Below are positions 57,118-64,000 of a stretch of 64,000 nt of DNA, piece by piece. The stretch spans positions 12,298,501 to 12,362,500 of the forward strand of contig NC_133193.1 of NCBI RefSeq assembly GCF_049306965.1, given 5' to 3'. The stretch's first letter is position 1; every line of letters starts with the position of its first letter. Made by a program: the position numbers and the translations under genes. The notes beneath the pieces are model-generated. The model had not been told where the DNA came from, did no database searches, and worked only from the letters and a program-made list of their open reading frames with translations. Source of the stretch: Danio rerio (taxonomy: Eukaryota; Chordata; Actinopteri; Cypriniformes; Danionidae).

Positions 57118-58701
57118 CAGTGTTTTTTAAATATGTTTCTCAACCACGTTCTTGGAGGACCAACAACACTGCATGTTTTGGATGTCTCCTTTGTCTGTCA
57201 CACCCATTACAATTCTTTCAGTCTCTGCTAATGAGCCGATGATCTGAATCAGGTGTGTTTGGTTAAGGAGACACTAGCTGCAACCCCCACTATACACTCT
57301 GCTCTTATTCACTACGTACTTGTGCACTTACACACTCAACAGCACATATAGCACATAATACATATAGTGTTTAACAAAATGGAAATTCAAACTGTTTCCC
57401 CGATGATGTTTGTCGATTGCCAAATTAGTGAAATAAGGCCCCGTTTACACTGTCAGGCTTTGATGCCCAATTCTGATTTGATTTCCTATATCTGTTTTTT
57501 TTTTTTTTGCCTGTCCGTTTACACGTTTTAATTGTGACCCATATCCAATTCATGTGTTTACACTTGCCATACCATTTACGATGTTGCGCATGCTTAAAAG
57601 CGGGTTCTAGCATCTGTGCCACGCTAGCCACGATGGAAGAAATTGTCTTGTTATTCACTCTGCGAAATATGCGAAGTGTAGTTTAAGCAGTGAATGGTTC
57701 AGTCCAGATTTACCCCCACGTAGTTTATGCAATGGTATAGCCATGATGTCTGTGTGTAGTTGAAGATGTAGCCTTTGCCTTTGTGCGCACTGGTGTTAGA
57801 GAGAATAAAGTTGTTCTGCATGTAGCCCGCAGTGCATGTATTAATATCGATAAAAAGCAAAAGTTACAACACGAAGTTCACCCAACTTTAAAATGAGCGG
57901 AGGTTAGAAAGGGCCGTCATCACTGCTAGCACCGACTATATGGTGTCCTCCACCATTCAGAGGAATTTGTGGGTACGAGAGAGGTCTCAGGTCTGGTGGA
58001 AGCAAATTGTGGCGAATAAATTCTTACCTCATCCGTGTTTCCTCTGTTGTTGTTTACCACGTTGGCGTCTCCACACATGCTCTTTCTTCTGTGTCATTAA
58101 ACCACGGACAAGCACCACATTGTTGCAAGTTTAATAACATGGAATGCCTCAATAAATCCGATCTGCCTGTTTACATGACAGTCGCATTTCCGATTTATAT
58201 CTGATTTATTTCCACATATGAAGGAGGCCTGAAACTGATCTCTGAATATCCGAATCCATGGGTTTTTTTCATGTTTTTTTTTACGGTCATAGAACAGATC
58301 CGATCTGTCACATATAAGCAAAAAATCGGAATTGGGTCACATTTAACTGGCAGTGTAAACAGAGCCAAAATGTCCAAACTACCAAATAACACCTGTGATG
58401 AGTATAACTGCATTCACCATCGGGAGGTGTTACAATCCCCATCGTAAGGTAATTTAGCTTTCGCAATCCAAAATAAATAAAATAATCCAACGTCTGGGCC
58501 CAAAAGTTCCACCTCTTCCGCTACGTGGGCAAAGCCGTGGCCATTGAGTGCGTGAAGTGTCCAACATTACACACTTTTAGAGTACTATTCGTTTTATACA
58601 AAAAAATGGCGCAAAATAGTGCATAAGCATGTGATTTGGGACGCATCTATTGAAAATGTGCAGAGCTGGTGGTCCTCCAGGAACGTGGTTGAGAAATACT
58701 G
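57118..58701. mobile_element. hAT-like TIR element with a nested element
   Basis: Left CAGTG...TTTCTCAACCACGTTCTTGG with GGACCA; right GGTCCTCCAGGAACGTGGTT with GAGAAATACTG. The flanks GTCTATAC and GACTACGC agree at 5 of 8 positions, so duplication is only suggestive. No transposase; it carries 57437-58366. Confidence 0.65.
57437..58366. mobile_element. Nested TIR element, GGCYCYGTTTACACTG ends
   Basis: Left GGCCCCGTTTACACTGTCAG and right CTGGCAGTGTAAACAGAGCC are inverted, extending through a CCAATTCTGATTT/AAATCGGAATTGG pair. 930 bp; no clear transposase frame. Confidence 0.75.
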
Positions 58702-59561
58702 GACTACGCTACTGTTTCAGCAGCAGTTCGGCCAAAATGAGCTTTTAGTATGGGTGATTTTTACACGAGAGGAAAAGCTAGCAAATCAGACGCTCCATGT
58801 TTGATGTATCATACTGACGTACATCATTACTGATGGTTCTCAACATAATAAAACTGTCAACGCTTTTTGATGCATCCTCAAATCATAACTCTATAAACAT
58901 AACAAGATGCTCGAGTTTCAACACACACTGACAAACCTAGATTCCTGGTCATACCTCACACACTCTTATACCGGCTTTCTTCAGTCCATAGGTGCACAGA
59001 AATGACGATCATGGGGACAATTTCATTATAAAAACAAACAAAGAAACAAACAAAAAGAGTCTTAAGCCAAAATGACAACGTTTTCCGTCTCGTACAAAAC
59101 CGCGTCATGCTAAAGTGGAGCTGTTTGTCATTTACACCATCGATGGAGATGAAGATAAGCTTTTTCAAAAAAGTCTCCAGTCTGATGTCTTCGCTCTGGG
59201 TGGAAAGATTTACGGTATTAGTAAAAGTCACGCAGTTTGTCGTCATTATTCTCCATCCTGCAGTCGTTAGTTAGTTCAAGCACAAAATAAAGGTTTTAGA
59301 GGAGATGAAGCAAGTCAGAAGCCTCACAGGGGAGGATGATGGCCGAAAGAGCCGCTCTTTTCTGTCTTTGGCAGGGAGAAAGAGCGGACTGGAGACGGCC
59401 CTTGACTGAAGTCTATACAGGATGGTTTAAGCTTGGGAATTAATGGGAAGAGTTGGCCGAGTTGGGTTGGCCGGTGGGGAGAGTTAGATACAAGGGGAGG
59501 AAGAGTTCTCCACAGTTTGTCCCATAATGCACCAGGGCTCCTCCCTTGAGAAACGGCCTCG
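58702..59561 (-). other. Likely 3' UTR and downstream of tspan9
   Basis: Sequence directly after the tspan9 stop in gene sense. 59320-59560 is GC-balanced and free of repeats, as expected of a 3' UTR. A poly(A) site could not be fixed. The 82-codon minus frame (59324-59572) is UTR in another frame. Confidence 0.4.
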
Positions 59562-59633
59562 TTAGGCGTCATACTTTTTCCCGCTTCTGTGGATCTGATG
59601 GAACAGTGTCATGGAAAAGGCCATTCCCAGGAG
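59562..59633 (-). CDS. tspan9: tspan9 last coding exon
   Basis: Acceptor ggtttcatttcag-like (atttcag) then LLGMAFSMTLFHQIHRSGKK and YDA, then TAA. Human TSPAN9 ends ILGMAFSMTLFQHIHRTGKK plus YDA, so identity is nearly complete. The exon encodes the end of TM4 and the cytoplasmic tail of a six-cysteine tetraspanin of the plasma membrane, known from platelets. All other exons lie beyond the window on the right. Same orientation as tspan33, about 20 kb away; the two are not close paralogues. Which fish duplicate (a or b) cannot be told from 23 residues. Confidence 0.92.
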   Translation of the reverse strand, partial: LLGMAFSMTLFHQIHRSGKKYDA

Positions 59634-59705
59634 CTGAAATGACAAAATTCAGGAGAAAGGTTAACATGACATATACTGCATGCAGGTCAGCAAACAGATA
59701 GGTTT

Positions 59706-59711
<6 letters not shown>

Positions 59712-59768
<57 letters not shown>
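59712..59768. repeat. (GA)n microsatellite
   Basis: About 28 AG dinucleotides, one TG interruption, within 80 bp of the tspan9 exon. Confidence 0.95.
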
Positions 59769-59771
<3 letters not shown>

Positions 59772-59778
59772 GAGAGAA

Positions 59779-61270
59779 TTTACTGTTTATGTTTTTTACT
59801 ATTTACACTACGATGCTTTTCACTTCTAACTGTGTTTTACAATTTCTTTACTACTAACTGTTTTATGATTTATTTACTGTGTTTACAATGCTTTCTACAG
59901 CTATTTACTTTGTTTACAATGTTTTTTACTACTATTTACTGTTTTAATGTTTTTTTACTACTATTTACTCTTTACAATGTTTTTTACTACTAATTTACTG
60001 TTTCCGATGTTTTTTACTACTGTGAACTGTTTACAATGTTTTTACTACTATCTACTGTTTACGATGTTTTTTTACTACTATTTATTGTTTAAAATGTTTT
60101 TTTACTACTATTTACTGTTTATGAAGTTTTTTTTACTACTATCTACTTTTTACAGTGTTTTTTACTACTATCTACTGTGTATACAATGTTTTTTTTACAA
60201 CTATCTACTGTTTACAATGTTTTTTTACTACTATTTACTGTGTTTGTGTTTTTTTACTACTATTTATGGTTTACAATATTTTTACTGCTATTTACTGTGT
60301 TTACAATGTTTTTTTTACAACTACTACTGTTTGTAATTTTTTTATTACTAATTACTGTTTACATTGTTTGTTTTACAACTATTTAATGTGTTTACAATGT
60401 TTTTTTTACTACTACTACTGTTTACCATTTTTTACTATTATTAACTGTGTTTTTTACTACTATTTACTGTTTACGGTGATTTACTACTAACTGTTTACAA
60501 TGTTTTTTACTATTTACAGATTACAATTTTTTTACTACTATTTACTATGTTTACGATGTTTTTTACTACAATTTACTGTTTGCAATGTTTTTTTACAACT
60601 TTTTACTGTTTGCAGTTTTTACTACTATTTACTGTTTGCGATGTTTTTTTACTACTATTTACTGTTTGCAATGTTTTTTACTACTATTTACGGTGTTTAT
60701 GATGTTTTTTTTACTACTAATTGTTTACAATATTTTATTACTATTTACTGTGTTTACAATGTTTTTTTACTTCTACTGCTACTACTACTATTTACCGTTT
60801 TTTCAACTACTACTTACTGTATTGTGTTTTTTAATATTGTGTTACTATTTACTGTTTACAATGTGTTTTTACTACTATTTACTGATTATAATGTTGTTTT
60901 AGTACTACTACAACTACTTATTGTTTTTTTACTACAACTACTTACTGTTTAAGATTTATTTTGCTACTAACTGAGTTTACGATGTACCACTATTTACTGT
61001 TTATGATGTTTTTTTGCAACTGTGTTTTGCGATGTCTTTTTACTACTACTTACTCTGTTTACGATGTTTTTTTTTACAACTATTTAATGTTTACGAGGTT
61101 TTTTTACTACTAATTGTGTTTTATGATTTTTTTTACAACTACCTACTGTGTTTACGATGTTTTTTACTACTATTCACTGTTCACGATGTTTGCTTGTTTT
61201 TTACTAACTGTGTTTTACGATGTTTTTTTTACTACTACTTACTGTGTTTACAATGTGTTTTTTACATTGT
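59779..61270. repeat. Minisatellite of TTTACTACTATTTACTGTTT units (about 1.5 kb)
   Basis: Roughly 35-40 units of 35-45 bp with the pattern TTTTTTACTACTATTTACTG, TGTTTACAATGTTT. Variants include TACAACTA and TTTACGATG. Long plus-strand frames rich in Phe, Tyr and Leu (for example 59947-60336, 60500-60952) come from this pattern and are not genes. Confidence 0.95.
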
Positions 61271-63103
61271 ACATTGGACATATTGCTATTGAAACAGACA
61301 ATGGGCTAGTTAAAAAAAGCCATTCTGCTGCCAAATAGCGTCTGTGCCTACTGATAAGAATGCAAATGCAATTGTGCATTATATCATGAAATAGTCAGAT
61401 AAAATAATTATTTATACAAATTTATCAATAGCTTTAGTTAAATTTTGTAGGAAATGCATTTTGTAAAAGTAGATTAGATGAGATGCGTGAGCAACTAGTC
61501 CCACACTCAGGAGTTGTTTGAGATATACATATGAAATATAACAACATATGAATAATGTATTTAGATGTGTTCTCCATAGAACAAGCTACGGTTTAATAAT
61601 TGACTTTGATTTATTGAATTATTCGAAAATGTTTCACACCTGAGCTGGTGATGCTGTTATACCTTCTTATAATTAAATGGAGTTCATTATTTCTTACTTA
61701 ATCTGTGAACATTGACACTGTTGTTTTTTGCAACACAAAAATGTTGTTAGCTATACAAAATATAAAGAGACCACAAGTTTCTTTGGATTTACTAGGTATA
61801 GGTTTGAGTAAATATTAATATTAATTTTGATTTTATATAGGTTTGATCAATTGACACTTATTTTAAACTTTTTTATTTAACTTTAAATAAAAGAAAACAT
61901 TGTCATTTAGAGCATCAAGTCTTGAGGAATTCCTCCAAATATAGATATAATATATTATGTTTTATTCGCATGTCTAAAAAAATGAATAGAAATACCTGAA
62001 AACGTGGCACATTTTATGAAATTACATCTCTAAATGATAACATTATATTTTAAATTTAGAACAAATGTAATGTTCTTCTGTTAATTATAAAAACTTTACA
62101 TACAAAAAGGCCATCAGCTATAGAGATGAATGAAATTGCTAGCTGTTAGTTTTCTCTCAGTATAACAGACCTTACCAGAAAAATTTAGCTAATTTAGTTT
62201 TCTGGTTATAAAAAAAAAACGTCTGGAAAACAGTCTAGCATCATTCATAGAGGTAAATGGAAAATGTTGTGGAAATATCCTGCATCTTTGAAGTTCATTT
62301 TTAGATTCCTCCTGATACATCAAACGCTCAGCGGTGGTCGACAATCCACAGTCATTATCTGAAAGCTGCAGAAGCGCACCGTTTTTATCACATGAGCGGG
62401 ACGCGTGTGTGTGTGGATTAAATCAGATTCTCTTTAAAGGTTCTTCTTTACACTATGAATTCCCCCAGACGCTGAACTGTAAATCTTGGCACACTCTCAC
62501 ACCTCTAGCAGCATCTGACAAGTAGAGATGTGCTGCGGTCCAAACCCATAGGGACACCACTGCTTTCAGAAACCACATGTACTTAAGAGAAAGAACTACA
62601 GCACACTAACTGAAAACTATATGGAATTTGAGCTTTCTGAACATTGTGACTTTGTAATACCATGGTAGTCTAAATGAACACTGCTGTGCATTTGCTGTGC
62701 ATTTGCAACAGTTCTGTCTGGTTCTTGAATCTGATTGGCTGATAGCCGTGCAATATTTCGCCAGTAACATCACACAAAAGCCTCTTCACCCTTCACCTCT
62801 GTGTAGTACTCCGCCCACATACCGCCAGCAACAGAGAGACGCTACAGTTTGACAAATATTACTGTTGTTAGACAACACAATGTACTTTTGAGGCTTTTTA
62901 GTCGAGAATGTAGTTGTTTAGATTGCAACTATGCAGTTTATTTGTTAGAATAGAGCCTTTTTTAAAATATTTACAATTTCTAAAAGAGCTGGTCGGCGAC
63001 GATTGACGTTTTCTATCCACAAGATGGTGACAGCCCTTACGCTTAGAAGATATAACAGTCAGATTTAACTACAGCAGATCATATCAATATTAAACTGGTA
63101 AGC
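61271..63103. other. tspan9 intron sequence
   Basis: AT-rich, without recognised genes or elements. Confidence 0.45.
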
Positions 63104-63352
63104 ACACCTGCCAACACTTCCGTTTTCCATGGGAGTATCCCGTATTTCAGACCAGTCTCCCGCAACCATCCCGTTTTTATTTCATCCTAAAAAACTCTTA
63201 AAATTTCACCCACCCCCCTCTTTGGTACAGTCTGTAAACTAAACTTACACGGGTTGCCAACGTCCCCGGGTTACCAACCGATTCTCAACCTCACCCCCAA
63301 ACAACCTCTCTCCCCTGGTCTCCCAGATTTTCAGAGACATGTTGGCAGGTAT
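63104..63352. mobile_element. Small TIR repeat, CACCTGCCAACA ends
   Basis: ACACCTGCCAACACTTCCGT at the left and ACATGTTGGCAGGTAT at the right are inverted. The interior has GGGAGTATCCCGTATTTCAG and TCCCAGATTTTCAGAG. No clear target duplication. Confidence 0.65.
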
Positions 63353-63539
63353 ATTTGTAAGTGATATTATAAGTCAATCTCTCTCTTTTGTATGTTGTAG
63401 TGCTGTATTTATACCGATTTGCTCGCATATCAGAAATGTGTGTTGTGTTGACAGATTGAAATAAGCAAAGTCAGAATGTGTTTAGCTTTTTTCTTTATCG
63501 CAAACACAACAGCATGCTGGTAGTGAATTTGTTGTTATT

Positions 63540-64000
63540 TTTGGGGTTAATTAATGTGAAATCCCGATTGCACCAGAGAAATACTGTAGACTAACACTGC
63601 AAGAAGATATCTCTGTAGATGGATGGCATTTCATGTCACTTTCAGCCTTATAATCTTAAATAGATCACTTTAGACATAGAGTCATTCAAACACTGGCTCT
63701 AAAGTGACGTTGGTGAATTAGTAACGGCTTCTACTGTTCTGATGTCAGCTGCAGATGTGAATGAATGGCGGAAGAAAATAGTTCCTAATAAAGAAGGATT
63801 TTTAGACTCTAGTGTTTGATTTTCTTATTTATATACATGATTGTGCCGTTGAACGGTTGTATAAACGCAATATCACACTCGTAGCAGTGCGATATGGCTG
63901 TATATCAGCACTGGTGGTACGCTAAGGCACTCGGCCTATGGTCTAGTGCCAACGCACGCCTCCCACCAGTGCTGATATAGAGCCATATCGCACTGCTACT
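63540..64000. repeat. Foldback repeat, inverted copy 2 (runs to the window edge)
   Basis: Body 63540-63867 is the reverse complement of 3816-4328 without the small hAT insertion. Arms 63868-63916 and 63952-64000 pair with only about 35 bp of loop (GCAGTGCGATATGGCTGTAT against ATAGAGCCATATCGCACTGC). Confidence 0.8.

Noticed and set aside
59947-61338. Long overlapping plus-strand frames rich in Phe, Tyr, Leu, resembling membrane proteins
   Set aside because: They are translations of the TTTACTACTATT minisatellite; several frames are open at once and no splice or start signals stand out.

Overview
The window looks like nuclear DNA of a cyprinid fish, most likely zebrafish (Danio rerio) or a close relative. 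The genes are vertebrate, with many short exons, GT/AG junctions and large introns. The repeats are those expected of Danio: about ten copies of a tRNA-derived SINE that reads as DANA, several Tc1-like families, and many small non-autonomous DNA elements with clean target-site duplications. No bacterial-type operons, CRISPR arrays, rRNA or functional tRNA genes were seen, and no LTR or retrovirus-like element was recognised.

Gene layout. (1) 1-2.7 kb, plus strand: the last three coding exons of ttc38, with a poly(A) signal. (2) 5.5-38.8 kb, minus strand: an apparently complete tetraspanin gene, best read as tspan33. Its eight coding exons splice in phase to 266 residues with four membrane segments and an eight-cysteine (TspanC8) large loop. 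It converges on ttc38. (3) 41.6-42.1 kb, minus strand: an orphan terminal-exon-like ORF of 171 codons behind a strong splice acceptor; family not recognised. (4) 45.8-48.1 kb, plus strand: a small multi-exon coding region inside a 3.9-kb transposable element with terminal inverted repeats. (5) 59.56-59.63 kb, minus strand: the last coding exon of tspan9; the rest of the window to 64 kb lies in its last intron.

Mobile DNA fills much of the rest. The 6.2-9.5 kb region is a tandem-repeat array holding three hAT-type elements nested one inside another, each with its own 8-bp duplication. At 36.2 kb a TTA-flanked element splits a SINE. At 3.99 kb a small hAT element has an empty site preserved in a second copy of its host repeat at 63.7 kb. 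Tc1-like copies lie at 11.5, 12.5, 14.5, 19.9, 24.8 and 42.5 kb. Two unusual minisatellites, at 39.9-41.5 kb and 59.8-61.3 kb, account for many long but meaningless reading frames.

The most unusual object is the 45127-49020 element: CACT-type ends with a TA duplication, both ends packed with short GGTACAAAATTGTACC-type palindromes, no recognisable transposase, and a spliced plus-strand ORF series. It lies inside an older tandem repeat whose copies continue on both sides. Coordinates of spliced exons come from reading splice sites and phases by eye. Family names for small DNA elements come from end sequences and duplications, not from a library search.
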